Positions 51,656-61,705 are shown, counted from the stretch's first letter. The stretch is 64,000 nucleotides of DNA from Lacrimispora xylanisolvens (GCF_002934545.1 NZ_PTJA01000005.1:310001-374000); one strand, 5' to 3'. Notes: generated by a model from the letters alone, not told the origin. A program made the numbers and translations.

Positions 51656-52594
51656 TTATTCTTCACGTTTTCCTTTTACAGGACTATAGTGAACCCGGAC
51701 TTTAATGTCCTGGTTATAGTTACCGAAGCTGCTTCCAAATATGGTTAAACCGCCTGAATTTACTGCGTCTTCCTTTACCTGAAATTTTAATTTGATGGGG
51801 CTGCGTTTATCCAGTTTAAAATCATCAATGGTGACGGAAGATATCTTTAACCCATCAATAAAGGTTCCATATTGATTGACCACAATCATCTTAAGCAGAC
51901 CATACTGATTCCAGTTGGGGAACCACCAGTCCGGTGTGAAAATTCCCGGAACATCACCGAAATCCCCTGGACTGGTCCACGTTCCCAGTTCCACATTGTT
52001 GATGCTGATGGTAATATCGGATGGCCAGTCATTGTTAATCCCAGGCGCTTCACTCCCGATTTCTACAGAAAATGTAATCTGATCTATTTTTTGAAGTGGT
52101 GGTAACAGATTAGGAATTACATATTCAACGTATCCTTTGGTAAACCAGACAATGTCGGCCTGATACCGGTCCGGGTGAGCAAAATAACGGGGATCATCTA
52201 CCTCTCCAATAATTGCCTGGCTGCTGGCCAGACCACATGTGGGCAGAACCTCATAATCCGTAAAATATCCCACTTTAATATCCGTGGTGTAGGTATTTTT
52301 CCCATCGTCACTTTGTTTCGGAGCAATATCGACCAGCAGTTTATCTACATTGACACGGCATATTTTCTGGTTCCCGTGACCATTGTGTTCTGAAATCACA
52401 CAAATCAGTCCACAGTCTTCCAGTTTCTTAATATGACTGGTCAAAGCTCCATTGGTCACCCCTAAACTGGATGCCAGTTCATTCATGTTCAATTCGGTGT
52501 GCTCAATTAGAAGCTTTATAATATTAATTCTTAATTCCGATCCCAGAGCCACAAATATCTTCAGCCCTTCCTCAACACTCTTAATATGCAGCAT
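51656..52594 (-). CDS. ArsR-type regulator with large C-terminal sensor domain
   Basis: 312 residues from ATG 52594 (AAAGGA upstream). Winged helix EGLKIFVALGSELRINIIKL, LNMNELASSLGVTNGALTSH and LEDCGLICVISEHNG, followed by a ~210-residue beta-rich domain (FSVEIGSEAPGINNDWPSDI; GIFTPDWWFPNWNQYGLLKM; SPIKLKFQVKEDAVNSGG) that resembles a carbohydrate-binding sandwich, far larger than a normal ArsR effector site. It lies downstream of the arabinanase gene on the same strand and probably regulates the arabinan locus in response to an oligosaccharide (inference). Confidence 0.83.
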   Translation of the reverse strand: MLHIKSVEEGLKIFVALGSELRINIIKLLIEHTELNMNELASSLGVTNGALTSHIKKLEDCGLICVISEHNGHGNQKICRVNVDKLLVDIAPKQSDDGKNTYTTDIKVGYFTDYEVLPTCGLASSQAIIGEVDDPRYFAHPDRYQADIVWFTKGYVEYVIPNLLPPLQKIDQITFSVEIGSEAPGINNDWPSDITISINNVELGTWTSPGDFGDVPGIFTPDWWFPNWNQYGLLKMIVVNQYGTFIDGLKISSVTIDDFKLDKRSPIKLKFQVKEDAVNSGGLTIFGSSFGNYNQDIKVRVHYSPVKGKREE

Positions 52595-52711
52595 AGCAAA
52601 TCCTTTCACGCAAATGAGCAGTATACTATGAAAATCTTCTCTTTATTCTAACTATCATCATACATGAATTCTTGTTTTCATACAATACTGTTTTTTAATG
52701 AACCCAACGAC

Positions 52712-54334
52712 TCATTTTACCCTGCTGGCCCATATACTGGTGTTATTATCCCCAATGGCAGTAAAAGTCATCACCTGCTCAGAATCCATTTTTTCGTTAT
52801 GCTGTTTAAAGAATACGCCATGATACTCCGTATTGTCCATTCTAAGGGTGATGTAATCATACCGATCCCCTTTTGTCTTTTCCCACGTTCCTTCCCTGTC
52901 ACCTTCAATTTTTCCATCTTCCAGCAAAGTAATTGATTCCGGGCTGCTAAGCCTGGGTGAGGTATCCGAACCATGATTAATAAATTCATATCTGCCCGTA
53001 ATCTCACTATTCCGGTAATGCCCCGCCGTTTCATTCCGGTTTTCAAATACTGCCGTCACCGGCCAGCCCTTCTGGTTAAGAAATTGCTGGTGAACCCGGA
53101 CTTCGTGATACTCGGTACCCTGATCAAATCTCTGATGGTAAATTAGATAATGCTGTCCGTCTTCGTCAATGAATGCTGAATTGTGGCCGGCCGCTTTATA
53201 TCCCACACTGGCTCCGGAAAACTTATAATTACCAATCAGCTTAATGCCGTAGGAATCATTGTTTCTATTACTGTCTGTCGCATGATTGCCTGCAGCATCC
53301 AGATAGGGCCCCGTGACCTCCTTTGACCGAAACAGGCGCATGTTGTATCCGCCATTGGCTGTCAACGCTCCATATGTCTCATATAAATAATAATATCCGG
53401 CGGCAGCATCATAGACAATATATGGACCTTCTCCTGACTGATGATTTCCTCCTGCAAGGTGGATACCAAAATACCGGTCAACATAATTTCCGCTTATTGT
53501 ATCCTGAAAATCCGTTCCCGGGTATATTACAGCTCCTGTCTCTCTGTCCAGTTCCAGTAAATAGATTCCTCCGGACCAGGAACCATAAACCATATAGAGT
53601 CTTTGACCCTGTTTGTCAAAAAACAGTGCCGGATCAATGGCGTTTGGACAATAGTTGTGATTCCACTCATCCCCAGTAAACCACTTTGGGTTTAATCCAT
53701 CTTTCAATTTTCCGGAATCGATCAGCTTTTTAATATGTATGGCATCCGTATCCCACCGGGTATTTCTCTGACTTTTCCCGTCTGGCTTTCCGTCTTTTGT
53801 AAAACCGGAATAGATAACGGTACTGACATAGGTATAGGGTCCTTCTATCTCCTGTGATACTGCATAACCAATACAGGAGCGGCGCCATGTGGAGGAGGCG
53901 CTGTAATAAATCATATAGGCCCCTTTTGTACCATCACCGTTTTTATAATAGGGATTCCATATCACATCCGGCGCCCATACGGCATATTTCCCACCTGAGC
54001 AGTCTCCATCATCGTAACCTGCCCATCGAAATGATTCTGCCAGATTCTCTTTTACATTTCCAAGAATCCAGTTATTGGTAACATTATCATAATCCCCGCC
54101 CAGAGATCTCCAGTCCACCAAATCTTTTGATTTTGCGCCTGCCAGATGAGAACCAAATATATAATATTCTCCGTTTTTGGCCTTTACTATGGATGGATCG
54201 TGGACTGATACCCGATCCGGTAATTTACTTCTTCCCCCTGCAAAGGCAGCGATTCCCCCGGATACCAGCAGAACCATAACCGAAACTGCAGCTGCATACT
54301 TAACTGCTTTTATACGTTTTATTCCTCCGCCCAT
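52712..54334 (-). CDS. GH43 arabinan endo-1,5-alpha-L-arabinosidase, membrane-anchored or secreted
   Basis: 540 residues. N-terminal signal/anchor VKYAAAVSVMVLLVSGGIAA. Five-bladed propeller of GH43 with the general-base Asp in RVSVHDPSIVKAKNGEYYIF, the pKa-modulating Asp in NAIDPALFF and the acid Glu in HQSGEGPYIVYD; GKYAVWAPDVIWNP is also diagnostic. The C-terminal ~110 residues (about DTSPRLSSPESITLLEDGKI) are a lipocalin-like accessory domain seen in clostridial arabinanases. Cuts arabinan outside the cell to oligosaccharides taken up by the adjacent importer. Last enzyme gene of the operon, 4 nt after the permease. Confidence 0.92.
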   Translation of the reverse strand: MGGGIKRIKAVKYAAAVSVMVLLVSGGIAAFAGGRSKLPDRVSVHDPSIVKAKNGEYYIFGSHLAGAKSKDLVDWRSLGGDYDNVTNNWILGNVKENLAESFRWAGYDDGDCSGGKYAVWAPDVIWNPYYKNGDGTKGAYMIYYSASSTWRRSCIGYAVSQEIEGPYTYVSTVIYSGFTKDGKPDGKSQRNTRWDTDAIHIKKLIDSGKLKDGLNPKWFTGDEWNHNYCPNAIDPALFFDKQGQRLYMVYGSWSGGIYLLELDRETGAVIYPGTDFQDTISGNYVDRYFGIHLAGGNHQSGEGPYIVYDAAAGYYYLYETYGALTANGGYNMRLFRSKEVTGPYLDAAGNHATDSNRNNDSYGIKLIGNYKFSGASVGYKAAGHNSAFIDEDGQHYLIYHQRFDQGTEYHEVRVHQQFLNQKGWPVTAVFENRNETAGHYRNSEITGRYEFINHGSDTSPRLSSPESITLLEDGKIEGDREGTWEKTKGDRYDYITLRMDNTEYHGVFFKQHNEKMDSEQVMTFTAIGDNNTSIWASRVK

Positions 54335-54338
54335 TTCT

Positions 54339-55187
54339 TCACCCCTTTACTGCTCCAGCTGTCATGCCCTCAATAAAATAGTTCTGAAAGCTTAAGAATA
54401 CGATCAATACTGGTAAAATTGCAAACATGGATCCTGCAATTAATAAATCATAATTATTGCCGTAAGGGGTCAGCAACGTATTCAGGCCAATTGGCAAAGT
54501 GAATTGATTGGAGCTCCGGTAAACCATCATGGGCCAGAGCATATTATTCCATGATCCCATGGCACATAAAATCCCCATGGCCGCAAATGCAGGTTTGGTT
54601 AAGGGCATCATGATTTTAACACAGATTCCAAACTCTGTGGCTCCATCGATCCTTCCGGCATCCAGTAGTTCCTTTGGAAGAGAAACCATATACTGACGGA
54701 AGAAAAAGATAGTAGATGCACTGCATAACCCGGGAAGAATTACGCCGGCAGTGGTATCAATCAGTTTTAAATCGATCATCTCCTGATACAGAGGCAGCAT
54801 CAAAATCTCAAACGGGACCATCATGGTTGCAATTACCAGAAAGAACAACACATTCTTCAGCCTATAGTTATACATGGTCAGTCCATAAGCTACAAAATAG
54901 CAGATAATCAGGGTGAGTACTACGGAAAGCAAAGTCAGTACCATGCTGTTTTTAAACCACATAAAATACTTTTTTGAATCCGCATTCCAGGAAAAAAGAT
55001 AAGTATAATTGTTAAATGACATTGTGGAAAAATCCAGATTAATGCTGAGCCCCCGTCGGATCAATTCTCTTCCTGGCCGAAAGGAAGCCAGAAAGCCTGC
55101 CAATACAGGAAACAGTACCAATAGGCTGAGGAATGCGAAGGCTGCCGTTGACACTGCGGAAAGGAGTTTTTTCTTATTAATATTCAT
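54339..55187 (-). CDS. araQ: Arabinooligosaccharide ABC permease, AraQ/MalG type
   Basis: 282 residues, six membrane helices, with the EAA loop ELLDAGRIDGATEFGICVKI contacting the ATPase. MMVPFEILMLPLYQEMIDL and the C-terminal FFIEGMTAGAVKG (truncated form of FQRYFVQGLTAGAVKG) are typical of MalG-type permeases. Gap of 2 nt from the upstream permease gene; followed 4 nt later by the GH43 gene. The symbol is by position in an arabinan locus. Confidence 0.88.
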   Translation of the reverse strand: MNINKKKLLSAVSTAAFAFLSLLVLFPVLAGFLASFRPGRELIRRGLSINLDFSTMSFNNYTYLFSWNADSKKYFMWFKNSMVLTLLSVVLTLIICYFVAYGLTMYNYRLKNVLFFLVIATMMVPFEILMLPLYQEMIDLKLIDTTAGVILPGLCSASTIFFFRQYMVSLPKELLDAGRIDGATEFGICVKIMMPLTKPAFAAMGILCAMGSWNNMLWPMMVYRSSNQFTLPIGLNTLLTPYGNNYDLLIAGSMFAILPVLIVFLSFQNYFIEGMTAGAVKG

Positions 55188-55189
55188 AA

Positions 55190-56086
55190 TTAATTTTCCT
55201 CCTTTTTAAAAGTTCCGTTAAGAATCAGCTGAACCACATTTATAATGAGTGCCATACCAAGGAGAGTCAGACCCACAGCTGAGGCATATCCCATCTGATT
55301 CTTTTCAATTCCCCTTTTATAAAGATATCCCACAATGGTCAGCCCAATATTTTTTGGCGAAGAATTACCTGCCCACAGCATAAAGCTCTCCAAAAACATG
55401 GACAGTCCGGCATAAACACTGATGGTCAGTACGTAGATGGTGGTGGGTCTCAGCAAAGGAATGGTAATATAACGGAATTTGTTCCATGCCGATGCACCGT
55501 CTATGGATGCTGACTCATACAGGGTGGTATCAATGCTTTTAAGACCAGACAGAAAATACAGCATATTTACGCCGGTCCACCTCCAGCAGCAAAGGGTTAA
55601 AAGCGCGCACATGGCGAATCCTTTTTCTTTCAGCCATGGAATAGGTGCCTTTCCCAGAAAATTTAAAAAGACATTCATCTGACCCGTCGGAAGTTCGGAA
55701 AACATCAGGCGGAATAAAGTTCCTGAAATCACCACAGATGTCAGGGCTGGCAAATATAATGCCCCTTTCCATAATCCTTTTGCCTTTACCAGATTGCTGT
55801 CCATCAGAACAGCAAACAACATTGGAAACGGAATCAGTAAAGCAATAGAAAAAAACATATAGGTAAGACTGTTTCTGATTGCTGTATGAAACGTGGTATC
55901 TTTCAACAGCTTCTCATAATTTGTAAGACCGATCCATTCAATCTGACCCGGAAGAATACTCTGAAAGCTCATTTTAACCGTGCTGAACAGAGGATAGATC
56001 CAAAACACAGTAAAACTCAATAAAAATGGCAGCACAAATAGAAATGGAGCTGCTTTTTGCGAATAGAAAATCCGTTTTATTTTCAT
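55190..56086 (-). CDS. araP: Arabinooligosaccharide ABC permease, AraP/MalF type
   Basis: 298 residues with six helices: APFLFVLPFLLSFTVFWIYP at the start and the EAA loop TTLYESASIDGASAWNKFRY before ITIPLLRPTTIYVL. Heterodimerises with the AraQ-like permease. Follows the receptor gene by 32 nt. No cognate ATPase is encoded, as in many Firmicutes where a shared MsmX-type ATPase powers several sugar importers. Confidence 0.9.
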   Translation of the reverse strand: MKIKRIFYSQKAAPFLFVLPFLLSFTVFWIYPLFSTVKMSFQSILPGQIEWIGLTNYEKLLKDTTFHTAIRNSLTYMFFSIALLIPFPMLFAVLMDSNLVKAKGLWKGALYLPALTSVVISGTLFRLMFSELPTGQMNVFLNFLGKAPIPWLKEKGFAMCALLTLCCWRWTGVNMLYFLSGLKSIDTTLYESASIDGASAWNKFRYITIPLLRPTTIYVLTISVYAGLSMFLESFMLWAGNSSPKNIGLTIVGYLYKRGIEKNQMGYASAVGLTLLGMALIINVVQLILNGTFKKEEN

Positions 56087-56118
56087 TCAACCCCCTCCAA
56101 TGGTGAAGAATAACAGAA

Positions 56119-57495
56119 CTACTGCTCCAATTCCAGATAATCCTGTGCTTCCTTTAAAGCCTCATCCACGTCCTTACCATCCTGTAATACCTGGTTTAAG
56201 GTAGTTGTACAGAAATAATCATTAATTGCAGGAGTCATCTTTGTAATACTTAGGGTATTGATTTCTGATTTAATCTCATTTAAAACATCAAAGGGATTTG
56301 TCTTAAAAAAGCTTATATATTGATTGGAGGAATCATGAGTTACCGTAGCATCCGTCCATAGGTCTGTATTGCAGACATCAAATCCAAGCTGCTCCCAAAT
56401 CTGGCGGCTTCCTTCTGTAGAGCACTTGGCATATGTAATAAAATCTGCTGCCAGTTTTGGATCTGAAGACTGTTTCGTCACCACAGTTCCTGTTCCACCA
56501 ATTCCTACAGACCGGTTCTGACCTTCTTCAAATACCGGCAATGGTGCCAGCGCGATCTTCCCTTTCATTTCAGGCATATAATTAACAAAGCGGCTCATAA
56601 ACCATAATGCCTTGGGAAAAGAAGCAATATTACCATCCAGGATATTCTGAAACCCTTCTTCCAAATCCACAATTCCAGCTGGTGAGACCATGGCGATACC
56701 GTCTTTTAACCAGGCCTGCTGCATGGTAAGCATATTTTTCACAGATTCAAGTTCCACATTCAGGGTGCCGCCCTTACCAGCTGCCCAGTCTTCCCCATAT
56801 TCAGACATGGCAACTGTCAGCCAGTCAACGCCACCAGTATCCACACTGGTCAGCTTCACCTTTCCGTCTGACGCCTCTTTTAATTTCCTTCCGGCCTCGG
56901 TGTAATCATCCCATGTCTTGATTTTTGTATAATCAATTCCATACTGATCCAGTATTTCCGTATTGTAATACATAACCGTAGCTCCTACATGGGTAGGCGC
57001 ACCATAGTAATTACCATCTTTTGAATAAACATCTAATCTGGAAGGTACCAGATTATTCTGATACGGCTTTATAGCATCGTTTAATGGGTAAAGCTGCACA
57101 TCTCCCTGAAGAAAGTTCGGAAACTGACCGATCTCCACATCACAGAGATCCGGCGCTCCCTGTCCGGTCTGTAATGCCATAATCAGTTTATTATGCATAT
57201 CGGAAAATGGATAAGTCGTAAAGGTTACCTGAATCTGACGGTCAGGGTTCTCTTTATTCCACCGTTCCACCATATCCGCGTAAAATGTATTATGCAGCTC
57301 GGCAAATGACCACATATTAAGGTGTGTACCGGAATCCGGTCCAACTGTATTCACCACTTCTTTGTTATCTTCTGATGCTGATTCCTGTACATCGTTATTT
57401 GCTTTTGGATCTGTTCCTGTTTTGGTACTGCATCCAGATAAAATCATAGCCACCGTTACAGCACCAGCCATAAAAACAGTTAAATTACGCTTCAT
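56119..57495 (-). CDS. araN: Extracellular sugar-binding lipoprotein (AraN-like)
   Basis: 458 residues. Lipoprotein signal MKRNLTVFMAGAVTVAMI with lipobox LSGC (Cys22), a Ser/Glu/Asn-rich linker, then a bacterial type-1 binding fold: MWSFAELHNTFYADMVERWN, LIMALQTGQGAPDLCDVEIG and SVGIGGTGTVVTKQSSDPKL. Captures arabinooligosaccharides for AraPQ; the assignment follows from the flanking GH43 genes. Separated by 62 nt from the upstream GH43 gene. Confidence 0.88.
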   Translation of the reverse strand: MKRNLTVFMAGAVTVAMILSGCSTKTGTDPKANNDVQESASEDNKEVVNTVGPDSGTHLNMWSFAELHNTFYADMVERWNKENPDRQIQVTFTTYPFSDMHNKLIMALQTGQGAPDLCDVEIGQFPNFLQGDVQLYPLNDAIKPYQNNLVPSRLDVYSKDGNYYGAPTHVGATVMYYNTEILDQYGIDYTKIKTWDDYTEAGRKLKEASDGKVKLTSVDTGGVDWLTVAMSEYGEDWAAGKGGTLNVELESVKNMLTMQQAWLKDGIAMVSPAGIVDLEEGFQNILDGNIASFPKALWFMSRFVNYMPEMKGKIALAPLPVFEEGQNRSVGIGGTGTVVTKQSSDPKLAADFITYAKCSTEGSRQIWEQLGFDVCNTDLWTDATVTHDSSNQYISFFKTNPFDVLNEIKSEINTLSITKMTPAINDYFCTTTLNQVLQDGKDVDEALKEAQDYLELEQ

Positions 57496-57557
57496 ATCGT
57501 TTCTCCTTTACATTATATTAAATTAATATAGTATTTTCTAAACATTTTAGCAAAAAA

Positions 57558-58526
57558 TTACACCTCAAAAGAAAATGCTGGATCCCCTTCTTCATTCCAT
57601 CTTACTTTCATGATCATCGTATGCCGGTTGGGATCATACAGAGGATTTCCATCTATTTCACCATACTCTCTCCCATGATAGATGCAATAATCAGTGACAT
57701 TATCTTGTGATTTTACAAAAGAATTATGACCAGGTCCATAGATGTTCTTTGTTTCGTCCGTTACTAAAACAGGCTTTCTGCATTTCTTCCATGCATGAGG
57801 ATCCATCACATCCCCAGACATATCCAGGGTTAACATGCCCATGCAGTAATTCCTTCCTGTATCACTAGCGGAATAAGTCAGATATATCCTGCCGTCACGC
57901 TTTAAAACCGCCGGTCCCTCATTTACCCAGAAGCCTCTTCGCTCCCAGTCATAATCCGGTGTGGACAGCAGGATATGTTCCCCCGACAATCTCCAGGGAT
58001 TCTCCATCTTAGACAGATACAGCTGAGATATCTTTTTCCCAGTTCCGGTTTTCTCTGCCCAGACCATGTAGTATTCTTTCTCATGCTGAAAAACAGTTGC
58101 ATCCAGAGAAAAATCCTGAAATGTGAAGAGATCATCCTTTGATGCCTGCATCCTGCCTAACTCGTTCCACTTGTCATTTACAGGATCCGGACCCGTGCAC
58201 TGCAGCACATAAGGTCTGATCTTCCACTTGTTCTCTCTTTCCCCGGCAGCATAATAGATATACCAGCAGCCATTTAAATAGTGAAGCTCCGGCGCCCATA
58301 TGTGGAGGCTCTGCTCCCCTCTTTCGTGTCTCCACCATATCACATGCTCTTTTGCAGTCTGTAACCCCGTAACCGTATCTGCACTGCGCAAGATAATCCT
58401 GTCGTACTCAGGTACTGAGGCCGTAAAATAATAGGTTCCATCTTCATGTCTGCATATAAACGGATCTGCACGCTGACGTATAAACGGGGTGTTAAATTGG
58501 ATATCCGATGTATTTGGTCTTTTCAT
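57558..58526 (-). CDS. GH43 glycosidase, probable intracellular alpha-L-arabinofuranosidase
   Basis: 322 residues without a signal peptide, so cytoplasmic. GH43 propeller with base Asp in FIRQRADPFICRHEDGTYYF, Asp in FSLDATVFQHEKEYYMVWAE and acid Glu in GFWVNEGPAVLKRDGR; LHIWAPELHYLNGCWYIYYA is also typical. Would release arabinose from imported oligosaccharides. First gene of the arabinan operon, behind the promoter at 58564-58592. Confidence 0.88.
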   Translation of the reverse strand: MKRPNTSDIQFNTPFIRQRADPFICRHEDGTYYFTASVPEYDRIILRSADTVTGLQTAKEHVIWWRHERGEQSLHIWAPELHYLNGCWYIYYAAGERENKWKIRPYVLQCTGPDPVNDKWNELGRMQASKDDLFTFQDFSLDATVFQHEKEYYMVWAEKTGTGKKISQLYLSKMENPWRLSGEHILLSTPDYDWERRGFWVNEGPAVLKRDGRIYLTYSASDTGRNYCMGMLTLDMSGDVMDPHAWKKCRKPVLVTDETKNIYGPGHNSFVKSQDNVTDYCIYHGREYGEIDGNPLYDPNRHTMIMKVRWNEEGDPAFSFEV

Positions 58527-58563
58527 ACACTTATCTTTGCTCTTCCTTTCTATTTTTGTGTAT

Positions 58564-58608
58564 ATTATACAATATTTTTGTTATGACCTCAAGTATCATT
58601 TTAGATAC
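58564..58608 (-). promoter_or_regulatory. Promoter of the arabinan operon with upstream dyad
   Basis: Minus strand TTGAGG (58587-58592), 17-bp spacer, TATAAT (58564-58569). The dyad GTATC-ATTTTA-GATAC (58593-58608) directly abuts the -35 and is a candidate activator site. The remaining 58609-58787 is AT-rich with nothing recognised. Confidence 0.7.
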
Positions 58609-58787
58609 ATATGAATTATTTTTGCTTTATCTATATATGAGTGTAATTTTTTTATATGAGACTGATTGGATTAACAGAGTAAATGATATCGGGATTGTAA
58701 TAACGGAACAATTGATGTAAGATAATACAGCATAACAGTTTATCATACAAAGCATTGAAGTAAATATGACAGAGGAATAGAATTAAT

Positions 58788-60428
58788 ATGACAAACCAGA
58801 AAGAAAACAGAAACAGCATTATTAAGCAGGGCAGTATTTTAGCCGTTGCATCAATCACAGTACGCATAATCGGGTTAATTTACAGAATCCCCATGGCTAA
58901 TATTATTGGAGAAAAAGCCATGGGCATCTATTCTGCCGCTTTTGAAATTTATAATATTATACTAATTTTATCTTCATACAGCATGCCGTTGGCTGTCTCA
59001 AAATTAATATCTGAAAAACTGATACAAAGAAGATTTAAAAACGCCAACATTTATCTTCTCAACTGTTTTATTTTTTCAATTATTGTAGGCTTAACAGCAA
59101 GTCTTTTTCTGTTTTTTAATGCTTCCTGGATTGAAAGCAGCCTGTTAAACAAATACGCGGGAGTATCCAAATCCCTGAAAATATTAGCCCCTACGATTTT
59201 TATCGTTTCCGTGATGGGTGTGTTTCGAGGCTTTTTTCAGGGAAAGAGTACCATGGTTCCAACAGCTGTTTCCCAGGTAATTGAGCAGATCATAAATGCA
59301 GTTGTCAGTATCGCAGCTGCCAGTTATTTAATCAGCATAAACAGTTCTTCTCCTGAAGTGGCTGCCTGGGGAGCAGCCGGAGGTACACTGGGAACCTGTA
59401 TCGGAGCATTATCCGGATTACTGTTTCTTATCTTTATATTTGTTTTGTATTCTCCCAATATTCGAAGACAGATGAGAAAATATGATGCAGAACCCACCGA
59501 CAGTATTAAAATCATATATCAATCCATTTTTATAACGGTAATTCCTATTATATTAAGTCAGACAGTTTATCAGGTTAATGGCGTCATTGATATATCATTG
59601 TTTAATAATATCATGGGGCGTAAAGGATTTTCTGAAACTGACATCAGTATTCTGCAGGGTAACTACAGTACACTTTATAAGCTGTTAATCAGTGTTCCCA
59701 TTGCCATCTCCAGTTCCTTTGGGGGTTCCATGATACCAAGTATTGTAAGCTCACATACCAATAAAAAGTACCATGAGACCAGGAAGAAAATATCAAGCGC
59801 AATCCTTTTTAATATGAATATTGCCTTTCCAAGTGCAATTGGTTTAATGGTTCTGGGAAAGCCAGTTTTAAGCATTCTGTTTCCAAGATATAACGTGATA
59901 TTAGGCGGAAATTTGTTGTTGACCGGTGCATCCGCCATTCTGTTTTATGCTTATTCAACCATAACCAGTTCCACCTTACAAGGAATTAATAAGATGAAAA
60001 TTCCAGTTATAAATTCAGCAATAGGCCTGGTCATTCATATCGGCGTGGTCTATCTCTGTTTAAATCATTTTAATCTGGGAATATATTCTCTGATTATTGG
60101 AAATATCACGCTTCCACTCATCGTAATGATTTTAAATAGCTTCGCTCTGAATAAATATTTGAGTTATAGAGAGAATAAAACCAAGATCTTCCTGAAACCA
60201 TTTTTATGTTCTGTTATCATGGGAGTGATCTGCTATGCTGTTTATCATGGAATTTATTTCGTTATCAGAATTAATTCTATCTCTGTACTTTTGGCAATCA
60301 CGGCTTCTGTCTTCGCTTATTTTTATCTGATATTAAAATTCGGGGGAATCAGCGGGGAGGAATTAACGGAATTCCCTGCCGGGCGCACCTTATACCGGGC
60401 AGCTGATAAGTTACATTTAATTAATTAA
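58788..60428 (+). CDS. MurJ/SpoVB-like lipid flippase (polysaccharide biosynthesis family)
   Basis: 546 residues with about 14 membrane helices, MOP superfamily. GSILAVASITVRIIGLIYRI followed by GEKAMGIYSAAFEIYNIILI, and VMGVFRGFFQGKSTMVPTAV, match SpoVB/MurJ-type proteins that flip lipid-linked cell-wall or polysaccharide precursors. Which substrate cannot be decided; a glycosyltransferase is encoded convergently next to it. A terminator follows at 60437-60473. Confidence 0.9.
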   Translation: MTNQKENRNSIIKQGSILAVASITVRIIGLIYRIPMANIIGEKAMGIYSAAFEIYNIILILSSYSMPLAVSKLISEKLIQRRFKNANIYLLNCFIFSIIVGLTASLFLFFNASWIESSLLNKYAGVSKSLKILAPTIFIVSVMGVFRGFFQGKSTMVPTAVSQVIEQIINAVVSIAAASYLISINSSSPEVAAWGAAGGTLGTCIGALSGLLFLIFIFVLYSPNIRRQMRKYDAEPTDSIKIIYQSIFITVIPIILSQTVYQVNGVIDISLFNNIMGRKGFSETDISILQGNYSTLYKLLISVPIAISSSFGGSMIPSIVSSHTNKKYHETRKKISSAILFNMNIAFPSAIGLMVLGKPVLSILFPRYNVILGGNLLLTGASAILFYAYSTITSSTLQGINKMKIPVINSAIGLVIHIGVVYLCLNHFNLGIYSLIIGNITLPLIVMILNSFALNKYLSYRENKTKIFLKPFLCSVIMGVICYAVYHGIYFVIRINSISVLLAITASVFAYFYLILKFGGISGEELTEFPAGRTLYRAADKLHLIN

Positions 60429-60436
60429 CGGTCTAA

Positions 60437-60473
60437 GAAAGCCTCGCATTGAGAACCAATGCAGAGGCTTTTT
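60437..60473. terminator. Bidirectional terminator
   Basis: AAAGCCTC-GCATTG pairs with CAATGC-A-GAGGCTTT around a 5-nt loop, followed by T5, between the flippase and the convergent glycosyltransferase genes. Confidence 0.87.
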
Positions 60474-60480
60474 CTATACA

Positions 60481-61572
60481 CTAATTTTTTGTTTTTTCAT
60501 GAAACTTCCGCATACGGCCGCAGACCAGCGCATAGTAAAAATACACGACGAAATACAGTCGCAACTCGATTAGTATAAGCAGGATTTTTTCAGCTGGTGT
60601 AAATTCGTTTTTCAGCAAATATTTTTTATTTTTAAATAAGAATTCCTTATTTCTTAGTTTGTATACATTGAAAAGTCCGCCCCAGAACCCGGCTGGATTC
60701 TCATAATGGGTTTCATTTCTTATGCTTCTTAGAAATTTCAACTGCAAAGAAGTGCTTAATCTTCCCATAAATCTAATCTCATCATCAAAGAAAATTTCTG
60801 CAAATTCCTTCTTAGCTTTGTATACCTCAATTATATTATCCCAGTAATTATTCCAGTATGTAGACCGTTTACTCAAGGAATTAGAGGACATTCTGTTGTA
60901 GTGATAGAAGGGTCGATCCGTTATGAATAAGCTGTTTGCCCTCATAAAGGACTGAAGAATCATAATCTCATCTTCATGCAGAAAGACATTTTTGTAAAAC
61001 TTTATGCCATCTATCATTTCTCTTTTAAACAGGCAGCACCAGATGTAGCCTGTGGTGATTAACTGGTCCTGCTGTATATCACCATATAGAGGAAGAATGT
61101 AGCAATCATATAAATCTGAGATTTGGTACAGACCAGCGGGCAAGGGGAGGTTGCATATAATGGCAACTCCATCCTGACGGTGCCTGTAGGCAGAAAAGAA
61201 TATCAAATCGGCTGATGATCCAATGGCCTCATCATACAGCTTTTCACACATATCCAATTCACACCAGTCATCACTGTCAACAAAACTGATATATTGACCC
61301 GATGCATTTTTTAAACAAACTTCTCTGGTTGCAGATAATCCCTGGTTCTTTTGATGAATTAGCTTGATACGCCTATCCTCTGAGGCATACCGGTCACAAA
61401 TCTCCCCCGATCCATCGGTTGAACCATCATCTACGATTATTATTTCGATATGATCCAATGTCTGATTAATTAAAGATTGGATACATCTGTCTAATGTATC
61501 CTTCATGTTGTAAACAGCAACCAGAATGCTTATAAGAAATTCCGAATCCCCTACCCCGTTATTTTCCCCCAT
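60481..61572 (-). CDS. Family 2 glycosyltransferase
   Basis: 363 residues from ATG 61572 (AAAGGAG upstream). GT-A fold with FLISILVAVYNMKDTLDRCI, nucleotide-binding IEIIIVDDGSTDGSGEICD and the metal-binding DxD-type FVDSDDWCE; the C-terminal part (IELRLYFVVYFYYALVCGRM) is hydrophobic and could associate with membrane. Likely builds a surface polysaccharide. Sugar and acceptor unknown. Confidence 0.92.
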   Translation of the reverse strand: MGENNGVGDSEFLISILVAVYNMKDTLDRCIQSLINQTLDHIEIIIVDDGSTDGSGEICDRYASEDRRIKLIHQKNQGLSATREVCLKNASGQYISFVDSDDWCELDMCEKLYDEAIGSSADLIFFSAYRHRQDGVAIICNLPLPAGLYQISDLYDCYILPLYGDIQQDQLITTGYIWCCLFKREMIDGIKFYKNVFLHEDEIMILQSFMRANSLFITDRPFYHYNRMSSNSLSKRSTYWNNYWDNIIEVYKAKKEFAEIFFDDEIRFMGRLSTSLQLKFLRSIRNETHYENPAGFWGGLFNVYKLRNKEFLFKNKKYLLKNEFTPAEKILLILIELRLYFVVYFYYALVCGRMRKFHEKTKN

Positions 61573-61705
61573 GATATCTCCTTTCATAATCACTCATTCC
61601 ATGATTGATTCGTTCGTTAGCTTCATTTTACAGGTCTTTCAAGATTCAAACCTTAAACAAAATAGGGAGATCGTGTAATATATTCAGAACTTAATTGAAA
61701 ACCTT

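Noticed and set aside
58508-58720. 70-codon plus-strand frame upstream of the flippase gene
   Set aside because: It covers the arabinan promoter and dyad, lacks an initiation signal, and its hydrophobicity follows from AT-rich sequence.
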